Positions 18,352 to 25,509 of a stretch of DNA of 64,000 bases are shown piece by piece. Each line of letters begins with the position of its first letter. Position 1 is the stretch's first letter. The stretch spans positions 62,001 through 126,000 of the forward strand of contig SVFV01000004.1 in NCBI GenBank assembly GCA_015056655.1. The letters are read 5' to 3'. A program made the translations under genes and the position numbers. The notes below the pieces were generated by a model. That model was not told the DNA's origin. It did no database searches and saw only the letters and a program-made list of their open reading frames with translations. The DNA is from Butyrivibrio sp. (lineage in GTDB: Bacteria > Bacillota > Clostridia > Lachnospirales > Lachnospiraceae).

Positions 18352-19380
18352 TCAGCCAAATGTGACCAGACCACTTCCCATTGCAGTATGGAAACTGTAA
18401 TTTAATGTAATATCCTTAGAAGCCACAACCTTTAGCTTCGCAATTCCTGCACCAGATGACTCAACTGAGATCGCCACTCCCTGACTTTTGGCTGCATTGC
18501 TGCAGTCTGATTTTTTTATGAAATTACTAGCATTACAGTTATTATTTTGGTTGTTAGGGTCAGTACTATTCTGAACATATTCCCCAACCTTTTTATCACC
18601 AACCTTAAATGTAAGTATATTGTTAACTGAAGGCACCGATGATGTCATGACATAACAGTAGTACGTCTCATCTTTATTAATTGTCACGCTGCCCGAAAGT
18701 GTTTTTCCCTGAGTACATGTACTTACTGTACTTTTTACACTACTCTGATGCTTCCATGCTTCCAGCTGATTCATCAGATCTTGAATCTGAGCTCTTAAGG
18801 CTGCTTCTACCTGGCTCAGCCTGGATATCTCCCCATTAAGCTGATCGATATAAGACTTGACAGCAGAGGCATCAAGGGTTCTACAAGCCTTTGCCATATC
18901 TATATTGGTGGTATCTGTAGTTGGAGCAGTAAGTGTCTCCACTGTCAATGTGTACTTTCCACCCTTTTTCAACTCCTCAATTTCAGCCTTCAACTCAGCA
19001 ATCTTACCATTCTTCTCCTGTATCTTATCGGATACCCCTGCTAAGTCTATGTTACCATCTTTATAAACTCCTGCACTTGGGGTAGGATAAGTTGCGTATG
19101 GCACATCATCTGCTCCAACACCTATCGCAATCTGAGAAAATGAGTAAAGAGGCATTGAGTCAATAGCGCCTTTAATGGACGCTGTTCCTGCACCTTCAAC
19201 ATACTTTGCATTATCACTTAAAGTATTTATTCCAAATCTGTTCCATGAAGAAATGAGCTGTTTTCTATTGCTCTCTGCCTTGTTATAAAGGTTTGTATAC
19301 TCTGCAGAAAGAGCCTGCTCATTCTGATTCATCACATTAAGGGCATCTCCAAGTGTCTGATAGACAAGGAAGTGGAGAAA
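18352..19380 (-). pseudogene. coiled-coil protein, 5' end lost
   Basis: I do not recognise the family. Visible features are a coiled coil (KIQEKNGKIAELKAEIEELK), a second helical segment (LNGEISRLSQVEAALRAQIQ) and a beta-rich, Ser/Asn-rich C-terminal domain with four Cys residues, which looks like an exported or surface binding domain. The frame begins at a TTG with no ribosome site, directly after a terminator hairpin on the same strand, and the first residues continue as if in mid-protein. No signal peptide is seen. The gene therefore appears to have lost its 5' part. The remaining frame of 340 codons is undamaged. Confidence 0.6.
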
Positions 19381-19383
19381 CAA

Positions 19384-19412
19384 AAAAACAGTGCCCTAAA
19401 GCACTGTTTCTA
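19384..19412 (-). terminator. terminator hairpin abutting the truncated gene
   Basis: On the minus strand AAACAGTGC and GCACTGTTT pair around a six-base loop and are followed by a run of T, a classical intrinsic terminator. It sits directly against the 5' end of the truncated coiled-coil frame, where a promoter and ribosome site would be expected. Confidence 0.7.
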
Positions 19413-19469
19413 TAAATAAAAGATTTTTTGTTGAAAAAAGCTTGTATAAGCGTTAAAATCAAAACATCT

Positions 19470-19545
19470 AAGAGGTGGTGCAAACCCCTCGCTGAATACT
19501 GCGAACTAAAATAGCTGCCATTCTTGCGGAGGGGCAGCTATTTTA
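19470..19545 (+). ncRNA. candidate small structured RNA beside the PBECR4-like gene
   Basis: Three hairpins follow one another: GAGGTGGT/ACCCCTC with a GCAA tetraloop (19472-19490), CGC/GCG (19490-19503), and a 12-bp terminator-like stem AAAATAGCTGCC/GGCAGCTATTTT (19508-19544). The last stem also serves as terminator for the minus-strand gene ending at 19568. A plus-strand promoter is not clear, so the RNA is only a candidate. Confidence 0.35.
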
Positions 19546-19567
19546 CTCACTTCATCTGTTATAGTAA

Positions 19568-20155
19568 CTAATCTTCAAGTTTATAGTTGGGATGTCGATA
19601 TAATTCGGTGGCTGAGCCATTAGATATTTTTTCCTTTAACATCCAATAAATCCCTGTTCCCCTGAAACTTCGTTTCTTTTGAAAAAAAGTGACCACAACA
19701 TATGTATCGTCTTCAGTTCTTTTTCTGATGAATATATAGGCTGTACTCTTGTTATATTTTGCCTCTATAAAATAATCAGCTTTAATAAAGCTTCCAAATT
19801 CCTGCAGTTCATATATTCTTATAAAATCACTTGTGTCCAGAAACTTTTCTAAATTCCTAAATGCACTTACACGATCCTTAACACTGTCGCCATCACTGTT
19901 AACAGCCTGGTATTTCTTACTCTTTGATAGCAGTTCATCTGTGATTGTCTTTTTTATTATTGCAGAAATCACTTTATCAGGATTTCTCTCAATATCTATG
20001 TCATCAACATAGTGCAGACCAGCTGCATGTCTGAAATCGGCTTCCCGAAAATCTATTGTGATATCTTTAACCTTACGCTTTGATGATACAACAAAGTGAT
20101 ATTTTATATCTAACAGCTTCTGAAAGTTTGCTGCACACTCATATATAATGTCCAT
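19568..20155 (-). CDS. PBECR4-like nuclease-domain protein
   Basis: 195 residues resembling the PBECR4 family (phage/barnase-EndoU-colicin-RelE-like nuclease group): the N-terminal half has IDFREADFRHAAGLHYVDDI, a characteristic His-containing segment. The C-terminal half is basic with FIRKRTEDDTYVVVTFFQKK. The start has a strong ribosome site (GGGAGGATA). Members are predicted RNases in phages and mobile elements; catalytic residues cannot be assigned confidently here. No protein antitoxin-like gene adjoins it; the candidate small RNA at 19470 lies just downstream. Confidence 0.6.
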   Translation of the reverse strand: MDIIYECAANFQKLLDIKYHFVVSSKRKVKDITIDFREADFRHAAGLHYVDDIDIERNPDKVISAIIKKTITDELLSKSKKYQAVNSDGDSVKDRVSAFRNLEKFLDTSDFIRIYELQEFGSFIKADYFIEAKYNKSTAYIFIRKRTEDDTYVVVTFFQKKRSFRGTGIYWMLKEKISNGSATELYRHPNYKLED

Positions 20156-20169
20156 TATCCTCCCATCAC

Positions 20170-20203
20170 TAATAAAAGCCTTGCGTACGCAAGGCTTTTA
20201 TTA
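20170..20203. terminator. perfect 34-bp palindrome
   Basis: The arm TAATAAAAGCCTTGCGT is followed at once by its exact reverse complement, with no spacer. It lies 15 bases upstream of the PBECR4-like start codon and faces both directions; it may be a bidirectional terminator or a protein-binding palindrome. Confidence 0.65.
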
Positions 20204-20235
20204 ATGCAACTTTCTTTTCGCTTTCGCTAGATGGT

Positions 20236-20418
20236 CTATGGTAAGTTGCCACCTTTTACGAAGCCTCCGCAGTCACCGCATACCATCACGGGTTCTGGTT
20301 CACAGGCAATGAAAGCATTTTTACGAGTATGCTTCTCGAGAAGTCTCCTTCTATAATCATAATACAATTGACAGTCTTTGATGTCAATTAGTAAAAAACT
20401 ATTCCTGGAATATCTTTG
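20236..20418 (-). pseudogene. gene remnant encoding a Cys-containing tail
   Basis: An open frame of 60 codons between stops, without a start codon, ends in VMVCGDCGGFVKGGNLP. The CxxC and protein-like composition suggest the 3' end of a lost gene. I cannot name a family. The rest of 20204-20614 shows only AT-rich DNA with candidate arm sites. Confidence 0.3.
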
Positions 20419-20539
20419 CTAAAATAAATAATACCATTTATTTAGACTTTTTGTGCTGGCATATATGATTATTGTTTATTTCGGACGTTTTTCAAGTCGG
20501 TTTATTGGACGCTCTTCATTTTATAGTTTTAGTGTTTAA

Positions 20540-20560
20540 CAGTTAAACCGAATTAAACCG
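20540..20560. repeat. candidate integrase arm sites, right
   Basis: CAGTTAAACCG (20540-20550) is identical to 14559-14569 and is followed by AATTAAACCG; an inverted CGGTTTA lies at 20498-20504. They sit about 60-75 bp inside the right att repeat. Confidence 0.45.
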
Positions 20561-20614
20561 ATTGAAATGCCAACAAACCGCATATTTAAGCCATTTGTTG
20601 CACTTTCTTATTAC

Positions 20615-20670
20615 GTTCGATTCCGCTACGAGCTACTGACTGTGTAAACAGCCCAACCCGAAACCCCAGA
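20615..20670 (+). repeat. attR: right copy of 56-bp direct repeat
   Basis: Identical to 14450-14505, but here only the 3' part of the tRNA is present. It is followed by a second copy of the tRNA terminator. Beyond about 20727 to 20927 I see no gene or clear signal. Confidence 0.9.
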
Positions 20671-20695
20671 TCACAACAGTGATTTGGGGATTTTA
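20664..20695 (+). terminator. tRNA-Glu terminator (right copy)
   Basis: CCCCAGATCAC (20664-20674) pairs with GTGATTTGGGG (20679-20689) around AACA, then ATTTTAATTT. Compared with the left copy the stem differs by a compensated base pair. Confidence 0.8.
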
Positions 20696-20927
20696 ATTTC
20701 TACAGATATTCTCTAAAATTCCCCTTGTAAAATGGCAACAAAAAGGCTCCTTGGCTCTTCGTTTATTCATAGCGAGTCGGAACTCATTTGGCTGGATCGA
20801 CAAATGATAAAATTAAAAAATGATTAAGTTTATGATAAATATTTGGTAAATCGATGTAAATGTGGGCCTGGATATGAAAGAATGGATGTAGTAACAAATG
20901 TAATCTGAGTAAAGGGGCTAGACGAAA

Positions 20928-21722
20928 ATGAACAGTTTAATGTTGAGCTGCCTGGTGATAGTTATAGTCACCACGCTTCGAGGAATGAAAAGAGGCTTTT
21001 CTGGAATTATATATGGTGTTGTTACCTGGGGGCTTATAATACTCCTCTTGCCGGATATGGTACCAAGGATCAATAAAGTTCTTCAGAAGGATGAGACGCT
21101 TAATAGTTCCATAGAAAAGACCATTTCTCCGTATATTGGAGTTCTGGCAATGGGAGCGCTCTCTGTGACAAGCGATGATGATGGAAATATAAGTGGCATA
21201 GGTTTTGATAATGATCAGGGATTGTTGCAGAACTATATTCAGAGTTTTATAGGTTCTGAGGAGCAGCTAGAAAAATATGAAAAGCAGGTCCTTGGTGAGT
21301 TTGAAAATGAGGGCGGAAAGAGCTCTAATCAGGCATATTCAGATATTCTCGATCAGTATATGGAGCCGGAAGCAAAAGAAGAGATGACGAAGTTCATCGT
21401 AAGATATGTGATATTAGGTCTTGCAGTTGGAATTAGTTATGTCATGCTAAAGATTCTTGCGATTATTCTTGGTGTTCTCGCGGGAGTTGTCTTTCCTAAA
21501 CGTGATAATAATTCCTGGGATGGATTTGGACTCCTTTGGGGAGTGATAGAAGGCGGACTCTATATCTGCGTTTTGATGTCAGTCATTTCTGTTTTACGCA
21601 TTTCAAGTATTGGTCAGACAATGATTGGTATGATAAATGAAAGTGTCATTTTAAAAATGTTTTATGATAGAAATCTTTTTGGCTCCATGGTCAGAGACAT
21701 TTTTTCATTGGCTAATTTATAA
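20928..21722 (+). CDS. CvpA-like membrane protein
   Basis: Predicted inner-membrane protein of the CvpA/colicin V production family: two N-terminal hydrophobic segments (residues 3-18 and 25-45, with RGMKRGFSGIIYGVVTWG between), a central hydrophilic acidic region of about 90 residues, then two or three more membrane segments. The ribosome site is AAAGGGGCTAGACGAAA. The role of this family in Gram-positives is unclear. It stands just outside the right end of the island. Confidence 0.75.
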   Translation: MNSLMLSCLVIVIVTTLRGMKRGFSGIIYGVVTWGLIILLLPDMVPRINKVLQKDETLNSSIEKTISPYIGVLAMGALSVTSDDDGNISGIGFDNDQGLLQNYIQSFIGSEEQLEKYEKQVLGEFENEGGKSSNQAYSDILDQYMEPEAKEEMTKFIVRYVILGLAVGISYVMLKILAIILGVLAGVVFPKRDNNSWDGFGLLWGVIEGGLYICVLMSVISVLRISSIGQTMIGMINESVILKMFYDRNLFGSMVRDIFSLANL

Positions 21723-21749
21723 GAAGGCAAAATTACCTTATACGATATC

Positions 21750-21778
21750 TTGTTACATTTCACACTATAAGTTATAAT
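21750..21778 (+). promoter_or_regulatory. sigma-A promoter of the secreted-protein gene
   Basis: TTGTTA (21750-21755), 17-bp spacer, TATAAT (21773-21778), 39 bp before the ATG at 21817. Confidence 0.75.
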
Positions 21779-21816
21779 GAATGCTGTTTTACAAAAAACT
21801 TTTGGAGGGAACTTGT

Positions 21817-22386
21817 ATGAAAAGTAGACACAGCATGGGGAATGTATTTAGAAAGGTATTGTCTTTTGCGCTTGCACTTGCAATTACAGTATCATTTTCG
21901 CAGCCACTCAGCGCAGAGGCTAAAGCTAAAGTAAACAAGGTTATCTTAGATAAGCAGGGTTTCACAATCGAGAATGATGTCATAAAGAATGTTGCAAAGC
22001 CGCTTAAAAATGGCAAGAACAATGTTGTAATATGGTATCGCGTCGGAACTGTTTATGATGGATATTCCAAATTCACAGCACCTAAGACAAAGACATATAC
22101 TTTTGAATTCAGTAATCTTAAGGGTGATAAAAAGGTTGGAAGAATTCTTGGAGATGTTAAAGGATACTATGCTCAGGGCCAAACAATGAAAGATGCAAAG
22201 ATTGGTCCTAAGAAGAATATGTATAATGCACAGCTTGGCTCAAGTAATCTTTCTGTATATAAGAAAACATTTACAAGTAAGGTTACTCTTAAAAAGGGCC
22301 AGACAATCTATTTCTATAATAAGTTTATAACTCACTATAAAGATAAGAGCGTAGAAAACATATCCCTGGATGTAAAAATTAAATAA
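21817..22386 (+). CDS. small secreted protein of unknown function
   Basis: 189 residues, exported: signal peptide MKSRHSMGNVFRKVLSFALA ending near AEAKAK. The mature domain is basic and beta-rich (VVIWYRVGTVYDGYSKFTAP, GQTIYFYNKFITHY), reminiscent of small carbohydrate- or surface-binding domains, but I recognise no family. ATG at 21817 is chosen for its GGAGGGAACTTGT ribosome site and signal peptide; a further in-frame ATG at 21781 overlaps the promoter -10 region. It is a single-gene unit with its own promoter and terminator. Confidence 0.75.
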   Translation: MKSRHSMGNVFRKVLSFALALAITVSFSQPLSAEAKAKVNKVILDKQGFTIENDVIKNVAKPLKNGKNNVVIWYRVGTVYDGYSKFTAPKTKTYTFEFSNLKGDKKVGRILGDVKGYYAQGQTMKDAKIGPKKNMYNAQLGSSNLSVYKKTFTSKVTLKKGQTIYFYNKFITHYKDKSVENISLDVKIK

Positions 22387-22397
22387 TTGATTTTATA

Positions 22398-22428
22398 GGC
22401 TTCCATCAAATTGGTGGAAGTCTTTTTT
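22398..22428 (+). terminator. terminator after the secreted-protein gene
   Basis: GGCTTCCATC (22398-22407) pairs with GGTGGAAGTC (22413-22422), followed by six T. Confidence 0.85.
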
Positions 22429-22564
22429 ATGCTCTTTTTTGTATTCGGCAATTTCTTGTAAATATATCGCAATTTATGTAATGCTTTATTTACTCATAAT
22501 TAGTATAATTAGCAGTGGATTACTATATTAGTTTTACTTTATTTAAGAAAAAGGGAGAAAAGGT

Positions 22565-24034
22565 ATGCTTTACATAGGCGTAGATTTAGGAACATCATCA
22601 GTTAAGCTCATTCTTATGGATGAGACAGGAAAGATTCATGGATCAGTATCAAGAGAGTATCCTCTGTATTTTCCTCAGCCAGGCTGGTCAGAGCAGAAGC
22701 CGGAAGACTGGTATAAGGAGAGCGTTGAGGGCTTAAAGGAACTGCTTAAGGGCGTAGACACAACACAGGTTAAGGGTGTCAGCTTCGGTGGTCAGATGCA
22801 TGGCCTTGTAATTCTTGATGAAAATGATGAGGTTATTCGTCCCGCAATTTTGTGGAATGATGGTAGAACTCAGAAGCAGGTTGACTACCTCAATAACGAA
22901 ATTGGTAAGGATACACTTTCAAAATATACTGCAAATATTGCTTTTGCTGGATTTACAGCACCCAAGATTCTCTGGGTTAAGGAGAACGAGCCTGAAAACT
23001 TTAAGCGCATTAAGAAGATAATGCTTCCTAAGGATTATCTTGCATATAAGTTCTCTGGCACATTCTGCACAGATTATTCTGATGCATCAGGTATGCTTCT
23101 TCTTAATGTTAAGGAGCATGAGTGGTCAAAAGAGATGTGTGATATCTGCGGCATCACAACAGATATGCTTCCTCAGCTCTTCGAGAGCTATGAGAAGGTT
23201 GGTTACATGAACCACGAGCTTGCTTCAGAGCTTGGCCTTTCAGATGAAGTAGTTGTAGCAGCAGGTGCTGGTGACAACGCAGCAGCAGCAGTTGGAACAG
23301 GCACAGTTGGTGACAACAGATGTAACATTTCTCTTGGAACAAGCGGAACAATCTTCATGTCATCCAATAAGTTCGGTGTTGATAGTAACAATGCACTTCA
23401 CTCATTCGATCATGCAGATGGACACTTCCACCTTATGGGCTGCATGCTCAGTGCTGCAAGCTGCAATAAGTGGTGGATGGATGAAATCCTTAAGACTAAG
23501 GATTATGCTGATGAGCAGAAGGGGATTGAGAAGCTTGGCGAGAACCATGTATTCTTCCTTCCTTATCTGATGGGGGAGAGATCTCCTTGGAACAACCCTA
23601 ATGCACGTGCTACTTTCACAGGTATCACAATGGATACTACAAGAGAGGATATGACACAGGCTGTGCTTGAAGGTGTTGCTTTTGCCACAAGAGATATGTA
23701 CGAAGTTGCAAAGAGCATCGGCATTACTCCTGAGAGAACAATGATCTGCGGTGGTGGTGCAAAGAGTCCTCTTTGGAGAAAGATGATAGCAAATATTCTT
23801 AATATAAAGGTAGATGTTCCTGCATGCGAAGAAGGCCCTGGAATGGGTGGAGCAATGCTTGCAATGGTAGCATGCGGAGAATACAGCAGCGTAGAAGAGG
23901 CTGCATCAGCTATCGTTAAGGTGAGCAAGACAGAAGAGCCCGATCCTGAGCTTGTTGCAAAGTACGAGGCTAGATATCAGCAGTTCAAGAATATCTATCC
24001 TGCTCTTGCAGATACTTTTGACAAGATTATCTAA
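22565..24034 (+). CDS. xylB: xylulokinase
   Basis: Phosphorylates D-xylulose to xylulose 5-phosphate, feeding the pentose phosphate pathway. FGGY kinase features: the phosphate loop YIGVDLGTSSVKLIL at the N-terminus, SFGGQMHGLV with substrate-binding residues, and the C-terminal ICGGGAKSPLWRKMIANIL. 489 residues is typical. The ribosome site is AAAGGGAGAAAAGGT, and a TATAAT lies at 22504-22509. No xylA or transporter is adjacent, so it stands apart from a classical xyl operon. Some related FGGY kinases use other sugars, so specificity is inferred. Confidence 0.88.
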   Translation: MLYIGVDLGTSSVKLILMDETGKIHGSVSREYPLYFPQPGWSEQKPEDWYKESVEGLKELLKGVDTTQVKGVSFGGQMHGLVILDENDEVIRPAILWNDGRTQKQVDYLNNEIGKDTLSKYTANIAFAGFTAPKILWVKENEPENFKRIKKIMLPKDYLAYKFSGTFCTDYSDASGMLLLNVKEHEWSKEMCDICGITTDMLPQLFESYEKVGYMNHELASELGLSDEVVVAAGAGDNAAAAVGTGTVGDNRCNISLGTSGTIFMSSNKFGVDSNNALHSFDHADGHFHLMGCMLSAASCNKWWMDEILKTKDYADEQKGIEKLGENHVFFLPYLMGERSPWNNPNARATFTGITMDTTREDMTQAVLEGVAFATRDMYEVAKSIGITPERTMICGGGAKSPLWRKMIANILNIKVDVPACEEGPGMGGAMLAMVACGEYSSVEEAASAIVKVSKTEEPDPELVAKYEARYQQFKNIYPALADTFDKII

Positions 24035-24070
24035 ACGGGAAAATATCTTTCGAGAAATTTAATTTTATCA

Positions 24071-24098
24071 TTGACGATGTGCGCATAGTTGCTATAAT
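24071..24098 (+). promoter_or_regulatory. promoter of the THF riboswitch-folT unit
   Basis: TTGACG (24071-24076), 16-bp spacer, TATAAT (24093-24098), about 20 bp before the aptamer. Confidence 0.8.
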
Positions 24099-24120
24099 GA
24101 TACAGGTAACTAAAAGTTTT

Positions 24121-24219
24121 AGCAGAGTAGAATCAGGCGCGTTAAGTGCTATCTGTACAGGGAGTTGACAGATGGACGAAGGCTTAGCCGCGGTGCCAGG
24201 TTCGCATCCCGCTGCTGCA
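24121..24219 (+). promoter_or_regulatory. tetrahydrofolate (THF) riboswitch
   Basis: The conserved blocks of the folT-type THF aptamer occur in order: AGAGTAGAA, GCGCGTTAAGTG, GGGAGTTG between a paired CTGT/ACAG stem, ACGAAGG, CCGCGGTG and TTCGCATCCCGCT, closed by AGCAG/CTGCT. The downstream gene is a folate ECF transporter component, as expected for the class. Binding of reduced folates should switch off the downstream hairpin-controlled expression. Confidence 0.95.
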
Positions 24220-24240
24220 TATCGAACGTGTAGATTATTA

Positions 24241-24284
24241 CACCTCCTTGTGCAGAATGTGGAACTGCAAAAGGAGGTGTTTTT
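24241..24284 (+). terminator. riboswitch expression platform: terminator that also hides the ribosome site
   Basis: CACCTCCTT (24241-24249) pairs with AAGGAGGTG (24271-24279), with an inner TGCAG/CTGCA stem, followed by TTTTT directly before the ATG at 24285. The 3' arm contains the Shine-Dalgarno sequence, so one hairpin can stop transcription and block initiation. Confidence 0.85.
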
Positions 24285-24866
24285 ATGTCAAATAATGTAA
24301 CAGTAAACAAAGAGCAGTCAGTGAGCGTAAACAGATGGATCGGATCCCTTAAGGAATTCCAGAGTCTGAGAACCATCGTGTTCTGTGGAATGATGGCAGC
24401 AATAGCAGTAATACTTGGCTATGTAGCAACCATCAGAATTGGCCAGTACATCAGAATTGGTTTTTCCGGACTTCCGAATCAGGTAGTTGATTATCTCTTT
24501 GGGCCAGCTATTGGAGCAATCTTTGGTGCGGCTCTTGACGTTATCAAGTGGTTCCTTCAGCCTTCAGGTGATTTCTTCCCTGGCTTCACAATCAGTGCAG
24601 CGCTTGGCGGAATCATTTATGGATTTGCTTTCTATAAGAAGAATGTATCTCTGCCCAGAGTATTTGTTGCACAGCTCATTGTAAAGGTGTTCGTTAATAT
24701 CGGACTTAACTCACTTTGGCTTAAGATGCTCTATGATCAGGCAATACTTGCTTTATTGCCGGGACGCATCTTATCCAATGCTATTATGCTTCCTATCGAT
24801 ACCTTTATCACATACGCTATGCTTAAGGCAGTTGATAGAACAATCAGACCTATGTTTCAGCAGTAA
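24285..24866 (+). CDS. folT: folate ECF transporter S component
   Basis: Substrate-binding membrane subunit of an energy-coupling-factor transporter, which takes up folate with a shared EcfAAT module encoded elsewhere. About 193 residues with five or six hydrophobic helices; typical S-component text is visible, e.g. MAAIAVILGYVATIRIGQYI near residue 36 and DYLFGPAIGAIFGAALDVIK near 70. The folate assignment rests on the THF riboswitch just upstream together with family likeness. The start is fixed by the AAGGAGG within the leader hairpin. Confidence 0.9.
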   Translation: MSNNVTVNKEQSVSVNRWIGSLKEFQSLRTIVFCGMMAAIAVILGYVATIRIGQYIRIGFSGLPNQVVDYLFGPAIGAIFGAALDVIKWFLQPSGDFFPGFTISAALGGIIYGFAFYKKNVSLPRVFVAQLIVKVFVNIGLNSLWLKMLYDQAILALLPGRILSNAIMLPIDTFITYAMLKAVDRTIRPMFQQ

Positions 24867-24874
24867 AGGGCAAA

Positions 24875-24899
24875 TCACCCTTGACGAAAGTCAGGGTGG
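24875..24899 (+). terminator. hairpin after folT, overlapping the next promoter
   Basis: CACCC...TGAC (from about 24877) pairs with GTCAGGGTG around a GAAA tetraloop. It follows the folT stop and contains the -35 of the following promoter, so it is a weak terminator or a shared element. Confidence 0.4.
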
Positions 24900-24909
24900 G
24901 TGCTATATT
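24881..24909 (+). promoter_or_regulatory. promoter of the rimP-nusA-infB operon
   Basis: TTGACG (24881-24886), 17-bp spacer, TATATT (24904-24909). A hairpin (AAGTGGACT/AGTCCACTT near 24940-24966) in the leader before rimP could act as an attenuator. Confidence 0.7.
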
Positions 24910-24990
24910 AGGGATGATAACTGATAACAATGTAGACTAGAAGTGGACTTTTGCGAGTCCACTTTCATTTTGCAAAAAAATAGGAGCGCA

Positions 24991-25455
24991 ATGTCCAGAA
25001 GAGAAGAAATAGAAAAAAAGACAGAAGCACTGCTTAAGCCTATTGCCGAGTCAAATAAAGTTCGCATCTATGATGTTGAATTTGTTAAGGAGGCTGGCGA
25101 GTGGTACCTTAGAGCTTACATTGACAGAGACGGTGGCGTAGATATCAACAAATGTGTAGATGTCAGCCATGCTTTATCAGATGCACTTGATGAGCACGAC
25201 TTTATTGAGGAGGCATACACACTCGAAGTCAGCAGTCCTGGTCTTGGCAGACAGCTGAAAAAGGACAGGCACTTTGAGAACAGCCTTGGACTTGAAGTTG
25301 ATGTGAAGCTTTATAAGGCAATTGATGGTACGAAGGAATACACAGGTAAACTTATTTCCTATGACTCGGATACTGTTACCATAGAGATGCCTGACGGTGA
25401 ACATGTATTTAATAGGAAGGATGCTTCGAGCATACGACTTACAATTGATTTTTAA
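24991..25455 (+). CDS. rimP: ribosome maturation factor RimP
   Basis: Needed for 30S subunit maturation. The sequence has the RimP pattern: VRIYDVEFVKEAGEWYLRAY, ALDEHDFIEEAYTLEVSSPG followed by LGRQLKKDRHF. I chose ATG at 24991 with TAGGAGCGCA before it; the longer open frame runs through the leader hairpin. 154 residues is normal. First gene of the nusA operon. Confidence 0.95.
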   Translation: MSRREEIEKKTEALLKPIAESNKVRIYDVEFVKEAGEWYLRAYIDRDGGVDINKCVDVSHALSDALDEHDFIEEAYTLEVSSPGLGRQLKKDRHFENSLGLEVDVKLYKAIDGTKEYTGKLISYDSDTVTIEMPDGEHVFNRKDASSIRLTIDF

Positions 25456-25509
25456 TCCCGGTAAAAGGATTTAAGAAAACTTTTCATAGAAAGAATAGGA
25501 GAAACTACT

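Larger units (their letters stand above)
14450..20670. mobile_element. decayed genomic island integrated in tRNA-Glu
   Basis: The 3' end of tRNA-Glu and the following bases are repeated exactly (56 bp) at both ends. A tyrosine recombinase gene sits immediately inside the left end, and cargo genes are typical of mobile DNA (ArdC-N-like, DUF5688, PBECR4-like, a surface protein). Several genes are truncated, so the island has lost material and is probably not self-mobile. Confidence 0.85.

Noticed and set aside
20615..20633. Second tRNA-Glu gene
   Set aside because: Only the T-arm and acceptor 3' strand are present; it is the right att repeat.
24121..24219. tRNA-like segment with GGTTCGCATCCC
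   Set aside because: No anticodon arm; all conserved THF riboswitch blocks are present instead.
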